DNA of 64,000 nucleotides from Phenylobacterium sp. (GCF_022402485.1 NZ_JAKRSA010000029.1:1-64000); one strand, 5' to 3'; shown: positions 45,743 to 54,995, counted from the stretch's first letter. The notes: generated by a model not told the origin, from the letters alone. A program made the numbers and translations.

Positions 45743-47044
45743 TCAGAGTGAGGCCATCCTGTCCTTTCGCGGCTCGCGGACCATGAACACCAGCATCAGC
45801 AGGCCCGCCACCAGGAAGGCGATCGAGGTGGCGAACACACTCTCATAGCCAAGGGTGGCGGCCATCAGACCGCCCACCAGGGGGCCACCCGACGCCATGA
45901 CCCCCGACGCGGTGGAGGACAGTGCAATCCGCATGGGCATGTCGTCCCGGTTCCCGAACTCCAGGATCATGGTCTGGGCGCTCATCATGTAGCCCGACTG
46001 CGAGGCCCCAAGGCCGCAGAAGGCCAGGACGACGGCCCACACATCGTGGACGTTCATGAGTAGCACCGTCGAGGCAATCCAGATCACCAGGGAGCTGATC
46101 AACACCACCCGGAACCCGGTCTTGTCCCCCAGATACCCCCAGACGAGGTTGGCCAGGGTATCGGCACCCAGGAAGGCCAGGGTGAGCAGGCCGATATTGG
46201 CACCGGTCAGCTCCATCGTCGTGCTGACATAGAGGATGTAGAACGGCGTCGCCATCCGCCCGGTGACGGCCAGCATCTGCACGATAAGGAAGAACATGTA
46301 GCCCCGGTCCTGGGAGACTAGGCGCGGGAAGTCCTTGAGCCGCTCAAAGAATGGCGTCTGGGCCCGGGTGGTGGGGGGTTCGGGCTCGATCATCAGCGCC
46401 TGCAGGGCCCATAGGCCTGCTGTGGTCAGGATGGTGGCGAACAGGAAGGTGGTGGCGTAGCCGTTGCCCAGCATGTTGCCTTCGATGAAGTACTTGCCGG
46501 CCACCCAGGCCAGCACGGCGGCAATGACCCCGCCAGTGGCGTTACGCCAGGCCTGCAGCCGGCCCCGCCGGCTGATGGGGATCACCTTGGCCATGAGCAG
46601 GGAGAACACGACCCCCTGGGTGCCCATGAACAGGCCAAACATGAACATGAAGGACAGGATGGCGACCACCAGGGGTTGGCCCGACAGAAACCAGCCGGCG
46701 AGCGCCATGCCGAGTATCTGAACCCGTGCGAGCCCGCCCATCCAGACCGCCGCCGGCATGACCCGTTTGCGGTGTTCGATCTGGGTCGCCCCAAAGATCG
46801 GAGACAGCATGCCCCCCACCTGCTGCAGGGCCAGGCCGAGGCCAACGATGAAGCTGGAGCCAGAGATCAGATAGAGATAGGCCGGCAAAAAGGTCGGGGC
46901 GTTGACCAGCCGAAAGCCGGTCATGCCCAGCATGCCGTGGAGGTAGTGGGCGATATAGTTGCGCTTCAAATGGGTCCAGACGAACTTCTCGTACTCGACC
47001 TCGCGCTCGGCCAGGCTTTTCCCGTCCTGGTCAATATCCGTCAC
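45743..47044 (-). CDS. MFS transporter
   Basis: A 433-residue membrane protein with about 12 hydrophobic helices and MFS-type loops (LLMAKVIPISRRGRLQAWRN). No ATG precedes the conserved part. The GTG at 47044, with TGAGG upstream, is the best start and gives a soluble head VTDIDQDGKSLAERE; the frame remains open to a TTG at 47137 that has no visible ribosome site. The substrate is unknown. Confidence 0.8.
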   Translation of the reverse strand: MTDIDQDGKSLAEREVEYEKFVWTHLKRNYIAHYLHGMLGMTGFRLVNAPTFLPAYLYLISGSSFIVGLGLALQQVGGMLSPIFGATQIEHRKRVMPAAVWMGGLARVQILGMALAGWFLSGQPLVVAILSFMFMFGLFMGTQGVVFSLLMAKVIPISRRGRLQAWRNATGGVIAAVLAWVAGKYFIEGNMLGNGYATTFLFATILTTAGLWALQALMIEPEPPTTRAQTPFFERLKDFPRLVSQDRGYMFFLIVQMLAVTGRMATPFYILYVSTTMELTGANIGLLTLAFLGADTLANLVWGYLGDKTGFRVVLISSLVIWIASTVLLMNVHDVWAVVLAFCGLGASQSGYMMSAQTMILEFGNRDDMPMRIALSSTASGVMASGGPLVGGLMAATLGYESVFATSIAFLVAGLLMLVFMVREPRKDRMASL

Positions 47045-47151
47045 CGCCGCCTCAGGGGCCGGCGTTTCCTCGTTGGTCTTTTCCAATAGCGTCCCAGCCG
47101 CGCGGGGGTCGCAAAGGGTCGCGCGGCGGCTCCCCAAAACTATGATCTGCT

Positions 47152-47494
47152 AAAACAATGACTCCGTCCTATCAGAGTCCGCCGCCCTGCAAAGCGGATT
47201 CCTCGCCCGCGACAAAACCGGCGGTTCGAGGGGCGGGCCGACGATCCGTGCGGTCTCATTCGAGCGCACGGATATCGGCCTGATGGGTCAGGGGGCGGGC
47301 AGCGACACGTCCCATGGCCAGCCCACGGGTGAGGGAGGGACCTCAGGGCGTGTCGCTTTGGGCAAAACAGCAGAAACGGCGCACCGTTCGGGGGGAGGAC
47401 CCGGCCGTTGCGCCGTTACGCCATGGCTCAGCTGCAAGCCCGACGACCTTCTGAGGGGGGAGGGTCAGCCGACGGGCCTTGGCGCGTTTGAGCC
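47152..47494 (-). ncRNA. Candidate structured RNA with repeated C/U-rich hairpin loops
   Basis: This stretch, between the SnoaL-like gene and the MFS gene, has no convincing ORF. Four hairpins occur in a row. D: TGAGCC/GGCTCA outer stem (47425-47494), middle stem near 47436-47480, loop 47455-47464. C: nine-base stem 47375-47383 with 47409-47417. B: twelve-base stem 47301-47312 with 47346-47357, inner stem TGAGG/CCTCA. A: nine-base stem 47244-47252 with 47265-47273, extended by GGCCG/CGGCC. On the minus strand D, C and B show CCUCCC-type loops. A weak stem followed by ATTGTTTT at 47152-47179 could end the transcript. The strand is inferred; I do not recognise a known RNA family. Confidence 0.5.
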
Positions 47495-48082
47495 CTAGTT
47501 CGCCGAGTAGGGCAGCGAGGAGTGGTGCAGGACGATGCGCAGGGTGCCCTTGTCGTCCCGATGGTAGCCCCAGGTCTTGTCGACCACGGTGACGGCGCCC
47601 TTGCTGTCGGTGATCCGCACATTGCCCATGGAGATGGCGGTGTCGCCATAGATCAGGATGCCGGCGTTTTCGATCTCGTATGAGCGCCAGCCCTTGAGGG
47701 CAAAGCCGGTGTCGCCGGGATACTTGGCGTCGCCGCCGACGAAGTAGGCCAGAGCGCCCTCGCGGGTGGTGCGGAAGGTGGTGGGGGGCGCCGCCAGGGT
47801 CGGCTTGAACAGGACCGGGCCGAGATTGTAGCCGTAAGCCCCGTCGATCACCGCTTCAGCGACCGCCTTGGCGGCTGCTGCGCCCTTGGTGTCATACTCG
47901 GTGGCGATCTGGACCAGGGCCTTACCCCAGGCGTTCTGGGCGGCGATGACGTCGGCCTCGGTGATCTTCTGCTCGGCGGCCTGAGCGGCGGCGGGAGCGG
48001 TCTTCGCCATGGCAGGCGCGCCCACGGCCAGGATGGCGGCGCCGGCGGCGGCAGAGATCATGAGTTGGCGCATGAGAGTCAT
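47495..48082 (-). CDS. Secreted SnoaL-like protein (often mislabelled phosphoribosyl-AMP cyclohydrolase)
   Basis: A 195-residue protein with a signal peptide (about 1-26, ending AMA). The mature part has an NTF2/SnoaL-like pattern: VIAAQNAWGKALVQIATEYDTKG, FALKGWRSYEIENAGILIYGDTAISMGNV and LRIVLHHSSLPYS. The fold is used for binding or hydrolysis of small molecules. The biological role is not known. The ATG at 48082 follows AAAGGG. Its stop codon is followed directly by the structured region. Confidence 0.7.
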   Translation of the reverse strand: MTLMRQLMISAAAGAAILAVGAPAMAKTAPAAAQAAEQKITEADVIAAQNAWGKALVQIATEYDTKGAAAAKAVAEAVIDGAYGYNLGPVLFKPTLAAPPTTFRTTREGALAYFVGGDAKYPGDTGFALKGWRSYEIENAGILIYGDTAISMGNVRITDSKGAVTVVDKTWGYHRDDKGTLRIVLHHSSLPYSAN

Positions 48083-48267
48083 GGTGTTCCCTTTTGATGG
48101 TGAGCCATGCCCGTCCAGGCGGTCTGGCTTGCGTCACCTAATTGGGCTCAAGGCGGCGCGTCGGCGACGGCCGTTCGGCGGGTCGGGCGGCCTAGGCCAT
48201 TTGGCTTATGCCGTGGCCGTCGGGCGCATTAGATTGCGGGTCGAAACCACCTTAGCTTGGACGTTCC

Positions 48268-49344
48268 ATGCAAACCGACAGCGTCTCGGCCCTGCGCGAC
48301 CTCTACCGGGCCTCCGAGGCTCGGGCGGCGCGTCTGCGCCTGCTGATGGAGGCTGGCCGTGATCTCGCTCAGGCGGATGCGGCGAGCCTGGAGTCGACCT
48401 TGGCGCAGAGCGCCCGACGCGCAGCCCTGTTTGCCGGCTGCCAGGAAGGCGTCGTAATCCTGGGGGAGGCTGAAGAGGGCCTGCCGCTGATCGCTCCGGG
48501 TCCGGAGAACCGGCGCGTGGGCGTCTTGCGTCTGACCGGTGACAGCGCCGCCGCCGACCAGGTGGATCCAGAGGACCGGGGCGCCCTGACCTTGCTGGCC
48601 CAGTTGATCGCGGCGGCTATTGACCGGGTGGCCCAGGATCAGGCTCGTGAGGACCTCCTGCACATGTTGCGAGAGCGGGAGCGCCGGCTGGAACATGTGG
48701 TGGGGCGGCTGTTCTCCGCTCAGGAGGAAGAACGCCGTCGGGTGTCCCATGACCTGCATGACGGGGTAGCCCAGACGGCGACGGCCCTGTTCCGTCGCCT
48801 GGAGGCCGGGCGAGCTGACGGCACCCCTGATCCGGCGTCTGCGGAGCTCGCGGCTATCGCAAAGTCCCTGGTGCAGGAGTTGCGGCGGGTCATCGGGGGC
48901 TTGCGGCCCACGGCCCTGGATGATCTTGGCCTGTGCGCGGCGGTATCGGCCATGGCCGAAACCCTTCGGCGGGACGGCTACGAAGTCAGCTTCACCATGG
49001 AGGGTCCTGAGCGCTGGCCCCCGGTGATGGAGACCGCCTTTTTCCGGGTGGCGCAGGAGGCCTTCGCCAATATCCGCAAGCATGCCGGTGGGCCCTGTCT
49101 CGTGGATGTCCGGCTCTTGGGGAATCTGGAGCGTCAGCATTGGGAGCTTTTGGTGAGCGATCGGGGCGGTGGCCCGGCCCGCGATGGTCCCCTTGAGGCC
49201 GAACGCTCTCCTCGGGAGGGTGAGCATATCGGCCTGGCCGTCATGCGCGAGCGTATGGCCGCCATCGGCGGACGGTTGGAGCTTTCGGGGCGGCGGCGCG
49301 GCGGCTTCGAGGTGCGCGCGATTGCCGTCCTGGGCGCCCAATGA
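48268..49344 (+). CDS. HisKA_3-type sensor histidine kinase (NarX/DegS class)
   Basis: A 358-residue cytoplasmic kinase with no membrane helix. A GAF-like region (about 25-125) precedes a coiled coil and the dimerisation domain, with phospho-acceptor H164 in RRRVSHDLHDGVAQT. The ATPase domain has the N-box QEAFANIRKHA and a C-terminal G-box region. It should phosphorylate the response regulator encoded next, whose start overlaps its stop. A GAF domain suggests a small-molecule or redox/gas signal. Confidence 0.9.
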   Translation: MQTDSVSALRDLYRASEARAARLRLLMEAGRDLAQADAASLESTLAQSARRAALFAGCQEGVVILGEAEEGLPLIAPGPENRRVGVLRLTGDSAAADQVDPEDRGALTLLAQLIAAAIDRVAQDQAREDLLHMLRERERRLEHVVGRLFSAQEEERRRVSHDLHDGVAQTATALFRRLEAGRADGTPDPASAELAAIAKSLVQELRRVIGGLRPTALDDLGLCAAVSAMAETLRRDGYEVSFTMEGPERWPPVMETAFFRVAQEAFANIRKHAGGPCLVDVRLLGNLERQHWELLVSDRGGGPARDGPLEAERSPREGEHIGLAVMRERMAAIGGRLELSGRRRGGFEVRAIAVLGAQ

Positions 49345-49982
49345 CCCCGCCGGCCAGACTGCTTATCGTCGACGATCATCCCCTAGCTCGGGAGGGACTA
49401 AGATCGATCCTGACCACGGCGGGCTTTGAGATTGTCGCTGAAGCCCATGACGGCTTGCAGGCCTTGGAGCTTGCCAAGGCTCTCACTCCCGACCTGATCC
49501 TCATGGATATCCGTCTAGGGGTTGGAATGGACGGCCTGGAGACGGCGTCGGCCCTGCGGGCCCAGGGTGTGACGGCTAAGATCATGATGCTCACCCTGCA
49601 TGATGATCCGGAATATGTGCGGGCCGCCCTGGCAGCGGGTGCGACAGGATATGTCCTGAAAGATGCGGGCCTGCAGGAGTTGAGCGACGCTGTCGCGCAG
49701 GTGCTGAAGGGCCAGGTGGCCATCCCCGTGAGTCTGCTATCGAGCCTCGCCACGCGCCCTTCAAGTCAGCCCCGCGATATGGCTGCCATGGAGCGGCTGA
49801 CTGACCGGGAGCGAGAGGTCCTCGACCTGATCGCCGAGGGCATGACCAACAAGGCCATCGCGCGCACGCTTCAGATCAGCCCCTCGACGGTGAAGGCCCA
49901 TGTGGAGCGGGTGATCTCCAAGCTGGGGGTCGCCGACCGCACCCAGGCCGCCGTTATGGTCGCCCGACGGAGAGACCTGTGA
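49341..49982 (+). CDS. NarL/LuxR-type response regulator
   Basis: A 213-residue regulator with a receiver domain (phospho-acceptor D56 in LILMDIRLG) and a LuxR helix-turn-helix (LTDREREVLDLIAEGMTNKAIARTL, STVKAHVERVISKLG). It overlaps the kinase gene before it and the kinase gene after it by four bases each, so the four genes form one translational unit. It is the likely transcription factor output of the system. Confidence 0.93.
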   Translation: MTPPARLLIVDDHPLAREGLRSILTTAGFEIVAEAHDGLQALELAKALTPDLILMDIRLGVGMDGLETASALRAQGVTAKIMMLTLHDDPEYVRAALAAGATGYVLKDAGLQELSDAVAQVLKGQVAIPVSLLSSLATRPSSQPRDMAAMERLTDREREVLDLIAEGMTNKAIARTLQISPSTVKAHVERVISKLGVADRTQAAVMVARRRDL

Positions 49983-51937
49983 GCCTGACCGCCTGGATGC
50001 GACCTCTGCGGCTACCCTTTGCCATGACCCGCGCCTGGGCCAACCAGCCTCTGGCGATCAAGGGTCTGGTGGTGGTCGCCCTGCCCCTGGCAGTCCTGAT
50101 CGGGGCGCTGAGCTCGCTCTATCTGGCCAGTCAGGCCGAGGCTCAGGCCGAGGATGATGTGCGTCTGGCCTTCGCCATTCAGCGGGACATTTATCAGGTT
50201 CACGCCCTGCTGGCCGAGGCCGCCAGCGGGGTGCGCGGCTATCTGCTCACCGAGCAGGAGCGGTTCCTGACCCCCTACTACAAGGCCGAGGCGGAGCTGC
50301 CCAACACCCTGACCCGTCTCGATGAGAGCATTGTCGACGCAGAGGTGCGGGCCCGTTTCAACAAGGTGATGGCGCTGACGGGCCGCAAACGGGACGGCCT
50401 CTCGGGTCTGCTTGAGATTGCCGATGCTGCGGGATCCTCGGCGGAGGATCAAAGAGCCATTATCGCCGCCCTGGAAGCCAACAAGCTGGTCCTGGACGAC
50501 CTGCGGACGGAAATCGACCAGATCCAGGTCCTGGAGACCGCCCTCTTGGAGTCCCGCCGGGCGCGGGTCGATGAGGTGCGGCAGGGCTACCTCGCCCTTA
50601 CGGCCATCAGCGCCGCAGTGGGTCTGCTGGGCAGCCTGGCGGCGGTCTATCTGTTTTCTACTGGCATCGTGCGGCGGGTCCAGATGCTGGAGGCCAATGC
50701 CGAGCGCCTGGCGCAGGGTGAGCCCCTTGAACCGCTGCCTGAGGATCGGGACGAGGTGGGTCGGCTGGCCATCCGCTTGGAGCGGGCCAGCGCCCTGCTG
50801 CGGGCCCGTGAGCAGGCCCTGCGGGACGGGGAGGAGCGCTTCCGTCTGGTGGTCGAAGGGGTGCAGGACTATGGCATTTTCGCCCTCGACCCCCAGGGGC
50901 ATGTGGCCAGCTGGAACGCCGGGGCCGAGCGGATCAAGGGGTGGCGGGCCGAGGAGGTGATGGGGGAGCACTTCTCGCAGTTCTATCCTGAAGAGACCCG
51001 GAGCTTCCTGCCTCAGGCCATCCTGGAGCGGGCGTCCCTAGTGGGGGCCGCCGAGGATGAGGGCTGGCGTCTGCGCAAGGATGGGGCCCGGTTCTGGGCC
51101 AATGTGGTGGTCACCGCCCTGTTCAATGAGGCGGGAGAACTACGGGGCTTCGCCAAGGTCACCCGCGACATGACCGAGCGAAAGCGGTCTGAAGAAGCCC
51201 TGCGTGTGGCCCGCGAAGAGGCCATCGCCGCCAGCCTCGCCAAGAGCGAGTTCCTGTCTCGCACCAGCCATGAGCTGCGGACCCCCATGAGCGCGATCCT
51301 GGGGTTTGCCCAGGTGCTTGAGCTTGACCAGGGGGACCTGGCCGAGCGGCACCGGATCGCCATCGACCAGATCCTCAAGTCAGGCCGTCATCTCCTGTCG
51401 CTGATCGATGACCTGCTGGATATCTCGAGCATCGAGGCCGGCGGGGCCGAGATCAATGGCGAGGAGATCAATCTCGTCGAACTGGTGCGAGAGGCCGACC
51501 AGCTGGCCGCCGCAATCTTTGCGCCGACCGCCTTGGCCTTCGAGGTCGACCTTCCTGATGAGGCCGTGAACGTGATCGGGGACCGCCGGCGCATCAATCA
51601 GGTGCTGCTGAACATTCTCTCCAATGCGGCGAAGTACAATCGGGAGGGCAAGATCGTGCGGCTGACCTGTACGGTCGCCGGCCCTACAGCCCGGATCGAG
51701 GTCATGGATGATGGCCCCGGGATCGCCCAGGCCGATGTCCCTCGCCTGTTTACACCTTTCGACCGCCTCGGCCTGCAGCGGGTCAAGGGTCTGGAGGGGA
51801 CCGGTCTGGGGCTTGCGCTCTCCAAGCGGCTGATCGAGTCCATGGGCGGAGAGATCGGTTTCCGCAATCGCACGGTGCCCGATCGCGGGGCGGTGTTCTG
51901 GTTCACCCTGCCGCTGGCCCCCCGCAGTCATGTTTGA
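49979..51937 (+). CDS. CHASE3-HAMP-PAS sensor histidine kinase
   Basis: A 652-residue membrane kinase. A first transmembrane helix (about 29-50), a CHASE3-type periplasmic domain with the RGYLLT motif (about 55-200), a second helix (about 205-230), HAMP, a PAS domain (about 280-405), then HisKA with H431 in SHELRTPMSAILGF and a HATPase domain ending near 645. A GTG start overlaps the preceding regulator by four bases. The next gene, a single-domain receiver, is its probable partner. Confidence 0.92.
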   Translation: MSLTAWMRPLRLPFAMTRAWANQPLAIKGLVVVALPLAVLIGALSSLYLASQAEAQAEDDVRLAFAIQRDIYQVHALLAEAASGVRGYLLTEQERFLTPYYKAEAELPNTLTRLDESIVDAEVRARFNKVMALTGRKRDGLSGLLEIADAAGSSAEDQRAIIAALEANKLVLDDLRTEIDQIQVLETALLESRRARVDEVRQGYLALTAISAAVGLLGSLAAVYLFSTGIVRRVQMLEANAERLAQGEPLEPLPEDRDEVGRLAIRLERASALLRAREQALRDGEERFRLVVEGVQDYGIFALDPQGHVASWNAGAERIKGWRAEEVMGEHFSQFYPEETRSFLPQAILERASLVGAAEDEGWRLRKDGARFWANVVVTALFNEAGELRGFAKVTRDMTERKRSEEALRVAREEAIAASLAKSEFLSRTSHELRTPMSAILGFAQVLELDQGDLAERHRIAIDQILKSGRHLLSLIDDLLDISSIEAGGAEINGEEINLVELVREADQLAAAIFAPTALAFEVDLPDEAVNVIGDRRRINQVLLNILSNAAKYNREGKIVRLTCTVAGPTARIEVMDDGPGIAQADVPRLFTPFDRLGLQRVKGLEGTGLGLALSKRLIESMGGEIGFRNRTVPDRGAVFWFTLPLAPRSHV

Positions 51938-52406
51938 GGCCCCGCCAGAAGTTTCCCCCATGAATGAACCGCGCGACATCATCACGGCCGATGACCTTCG
52001 CTCCCGTCGAATCCTGATCATCGACGATGAGGAGGCCAACGTCCTGCTGTTGAAGACCCTGCTGGAGCGGGAGGGCTATAGCGACCTGCTTTGTCATACC
52101 AATCCCGGCGAGGCGCTCGAGGCCTTCGTCCAGCACGAACCCCATCTGGTGCTGCTGGACCTGATGATGCCTGACATTGACGGCTATCAGCTGCTGGAGG
52201 CCTTCCGGCGCCAGACGAGGCCGGGCGCCTTCCGGCCGGTTCTGGTGCTCACCGCTGATACCAATATCGGTGCCCGGCGCCGCGCCCTGGCGCTGGGGGC
52301 CAAGGACTTCGTCTCCAAGCCCTTCGACATCGTTGAGGTCGCCCTGCGGATCGCCAATCTGCTGGAGACCCAGATCCTCTACGAACGCCTGATGAGCCGG
52401 CCTTAG
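51930..52406 (+). CDS. Single-domain response regulator
   Basis: A 158-residue protein with one receiver domain: acidic pocket IIDDEEAN, phospho-acceptor D77 in LVLLDLMMPD and the lysine in FVSKPFD. There is no DNA-binding domain, so it acts by protein contact or as a phosphate sink. The start at 51930 overlaps the kinase by eight bases; an alternative is the ATG at 51960. The stop codon lies inside the repeat element that follows. Confidence 0.88.
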   Translation: MFEAPPEVSPMNEPRDIITADDLRSRRILIIDDEEANVLLLKTLLEREGYSDLLCHTNPGEALEAFVQHEPHLVLLDLMMPDIDGYQLLEAFRRQTRPGAFRPVLVLTADTNIGARRRALALGAKDFVSKPFDIVEVALRIANLLETQILYERLMSRP

Positions 52407-52454
52407 AGCGCCTTCCGAAAAGTCGGCGTTGGTTATCGGAGGTAAATGCGCTCT
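52405..52454. repeat. Imperfect inverted repeat with AGAGCGC ends
   Basis: AGAGCGC and GCGCTCT bracket a 50-base element with inner pairing CCTTCCGA with TCGGAGG. No T-tract follows. Together with 1563-1586 it suggests a family of small palindromic intergenic elements. The remaining bases to 52538 show nothing I can support. Confidence 0.6.
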
Positions 52455-52538
52455 GACTCTGGGAGGAGTTTTCTTGGGGCAGGGTCTCAACTCACCCCTT
52501 GGATGACTTTCTCAGGAGGGGCTCGCCGACGGGCAGGC

Positions 52539-53084
52539 CTAGACCCGGTCCAAGGCGCGAAAGATGGCTGGGGCCTGGACTGTGATGGAGTCCCCCGGTC
52601 GAACTTCACCGCCGCGCTCTACGATCCCCATGATCCCGGCCTTCCGGATGAGCTGGCCGTCCGCCCCCCGGCCGAGGCAGGCGGCCATCAGACCTGGGCG
52701 GAAGTGATCGAGCTGGATGCAGGGATTGCGCAGGCCGGTGACTTCGATGATGCAGTTCTGGCCCAGATGCAGCCGGGTCCCCGTCGAAAGTCCGATCAGG
52801 TCGAGGCCACGGGTGGTGATATTCTCGCCCAGGTCCCCAGGCGCCACATTGAAGCCCGCGCCATTCAGTTCGTCATGTAGCTCGCCGGCCATGAGATGGA
52901 CCTGGCGCAGGTTTGGCTGGGTAGGGTCGCGGGCGACGCGGGAGCGATGCTGAACAGTGGTACCGGCGTGGCCATCGCCCTCAACGCCGTGACCGGCGAC
53001 CAGCATAATGGCCTCCTGCAGGGACTTGGAAAAACTGTGCCCCGATCGGCACGCCACATGGGTGACGCGAGGCCCCCCCGTCAC
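52539..53084 (-). CDS. MOSC-domain protein
   Basis: A 181-residue MOSC domain with the conserved Arg and Cys region: NLRQVHLMAGELHDEL, GDLGENITTRGLDL and GLRNPCIQLDHFRPGL. MOSC domains bind molybdenum cofactor and handle sulfur, as in YiiM/YuaD enzymes that reduce N-hydroxylated bases. The start overlaps the TetR gene by four bases, which suggests that the regulator controls it. Confidence 0.88.
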   Translation of the reverse strand: MTGGPRVTHVACRSGHSFSKSLQEAIMLVAGHGVEGDGHAGTTVQHRSRVARDPTQPNLRQVHLMAGELHDELNGAGFNVAPGDLGENITTRGLDLIGLSTGTRLHLGQNCIIEVTGLRNPCIQLDHFRPGLMAACLGRGADGQLIRKAGIMGIVERGGEVRPGDSITVQAPAIFRALDRV

Positions 53085-53746
53085 GCCTCGAACCCAGCCT
53101 CAGCGAAGTCCAGCATCCGCGCCAGCAGACCGTCGGCATCCTGCTCCCGGGTCAGGCCATCGGACAGGTGGTGCAGGCGATCGAACTCGGCGAAGCGGTT
53201 GTTGTGCACCATGCCCAGGCAGAAATGCAGCCGCCAGTAGACATCTTCCAGGGCAAGCTCAGGTCGTGCGGCGATCAGCGCGTCGGCGAACCGGCGCAGG
53301 TGCGAGACGTCATTCTGCAGCACGTCGCGCATCTGGGCGGTGCCTTCGCTGCGGGCGCGAATGATGAACTGCACCGAGATGCGCCGATCACCGGCGGGAT
53401 CAGCCCATTTCAGGGGCGGCGCAAACAGGGCCTCGAGGATTTCCCGCACCGGCGGGGTGCCTCCGTGGCGGCCATTGGCCTCGTGCAGCATACGGGCGCG
53501 TTCGCGGTTCAACTCGGCGGTACGCCGGCGGAAGATCTCGAACAGCAGGCCGTCTTTGGAGCCGAAATGATAGTTCACTGAGGCGAGGTTGACCCCGGCC
53601 TCAGCGGTGATGTCGCGCACCGAAACGTTTTGAAAGCCTTGCAGGGCGAACAACCGCTCGGCCGCACAGAAGACCGCCGCCTTGGTAGCGGCTTCCTGCA
53701 TGTCGGCCTCAGGCTGGGCTGGCGATGGGGATAGGGGATCGGTCAT
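53081..53746 (-). CDS. TetR/AcrR-family repressor
   Basis: A 221-residue regulator with an N-terminal helix-turn-helix (ALQGFQNVSVRDITAEAGVNLASVNYHFGSKDGLLFEIF) and a C-terminal ligand-binding domain related to CecR/YbiH-type TetR_C. It is the first gene of a two-gene operon with the MOSC gene. A ligand cannot be inferred. Confidence 0.9.
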   Translation of the reverse strand: MTDPLSPSPAQPEADMQEAATKAAVFCAAERLFALQGFQNVSVRDITAEAGVNLASVNYHFGSKDGLLFEIFRRRTAELNRERARMLHEANGRHGGTPPVREILEALFAPPLKWADPAGDRRISVQFIIRARSEGTAQMRDVLQNDVSHLRRFADALIAARPELALEDVYWRLHFCLGMVHNNRFAEFDRLHHLSDGLTREQDADGLLARMLDFAEAGFEA

Positions 53747-53819
53747 GCGATTCTCAAACGTCCGCCGTCCAGCCTATCAGCCGCAGACGGATGGCGCCGC
53801 AAGGAATCCCAGTCGGACC

Positions 53820-54995
53820 CTAGCGCGCCAACTCGCGCATGGCCTTGTCCAGGCCCTCCAGGGTCAGGGGATACATGCGGTCGTTGACCAGCTGTTTCAT
53901 CACCTCAACCGAGGGGGTATGCGCCCAGTGTCGCTCGGCTGTGGGGTTCAGCCAGACCATGTGCTCATAAATCTGGGCGACCCGGTCGATCCAGACTGCG
54001 CCGGCCTCTTCATTCCAGTGTTCCACAGAGCCACCAGGATAGGTGATCTCATAGGGGCTCATGGTGGCGTCACCGACGAATATCACCTTGTAATCACTGG
54101 AGAACTTGTGAAGCACATCATAGGTGTTGAGCTTCTCGGCATGGCGGCGCCGGTTGTCCTTCCACACGGTCTCGTAGAGGCAGTTGTGGAAGTAGTAGAA
54201 CTCCATGTTCTTGAACTCTGAGCGCGCCGCGGAGAACAGCTCCTCACAGATCTTGATGTGGCTATCCATCGAGCCGCCCACGTCGAAGAAGATGAGCACG
54301 CTCACCTTATTGCGGCGCTCGGGCCGCATGTGGATGTCGAGATAGCCCTTTTCCGCCGTGCCGCGGATGGTGCCCGACATGTCCAGTTCTTCGGTGGCGC
54401 CGTCCCGGACCCACTTACGAAGGCGCCGCAGGGCGACCTTGATGTTACGGGTGCCGAGTTCGACAGAGTCGTCGAGGTTCTTGTACTCGCGTTTGTCCCA
54501 GACTTTGATCGCCTTGCCGTGACGACCCTTGTCCTGGCCGATGCGAATGCCTTCGGGATGATAGCCGTTGGCGCCAAAGGGCGAGGTGCCCCCGGTGCCG
54601 ATCATCTTGTTGCCGCCCTCGTGGCGCTCCTTCTGCTCCTTCATGCGCTCGGCGAGCGCTTCCATGAGCTTGTCGAAGCCGCCCATGGCCTCGATCTGCG
54701 CCTTTTCCTCCTCGGTGAGGAATTTCTCGCTGATTTTCTCCAGCCACTCGGCGGGGATGTCGGCCGTGCCGACCCCATCCACCTTTTCCAGACCCTTGAA
54801 GACGTGGCCAAAGACCTGGTCGAACCGGTCGATATTCTTCTCATCTTTCACGAGGGCTGCCCGTGACAGGTAGTAGAAATCCTCGACCGACCGGTCGATG
54901 ACCATCTTGTCGAGCCCCTCCATGAGCATGAGGTACTCCTTCAAGGACACAGGGACCTTGGCTTGGCGGAGTTCAGTGAAAAATTGCATGAACAT
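53820..54995 (-). CDS. CoxE-like von Willebrand factor A protein
   Basis: A 391-residue protein with a long N-terminal helical part and a VWA domain (about 225-370). The metal-ion site reads FFDVGGSMDS, a variant of DxSxS, with a Thr/Asp region near VIFVGDATMSPYE. The CoxE family works with a MoxR-type AAA+ ATPase in metal insertion or complex assembly, but no such ATPase is encoded here. A second possible start is the ATG at 54989. Confidence 0.82.
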   Translation of the reverse strand: MFMQFFTELRQAKVPVSLKEYLMLMEGLDKMVIDRSVEDFYYLSRAALVKDEKNIDRFDQVFGHVFKGLEKVDGVGTADIPAEWLEKISEKFLTEEEKAQIEAMGGFDKLMEALAERMKEQKERHEGGNKMIGTGGTSPFGANGYHPEGIRIGQDKGRHGKAIKVWDKREYKNLDDSVELGTRNIKVALRRLRKWVRDGATEELDMSGTIRGTAEKGYLDIHMRPERRNKVSVLIFFDVGGSMDSHIKICEELFSAARSEFKNMEFYYFHNCLYETVWKDNRRRHAEKLNTYDVLHKFSSDYKVIFVGDATMSPYEITYPGGSVEHWNEEAGAVWIDRVAQIYEHMVWLNPTAERHWAHTPSVEVMKQLVNDRMYPLTLEGLDKAMRELAR

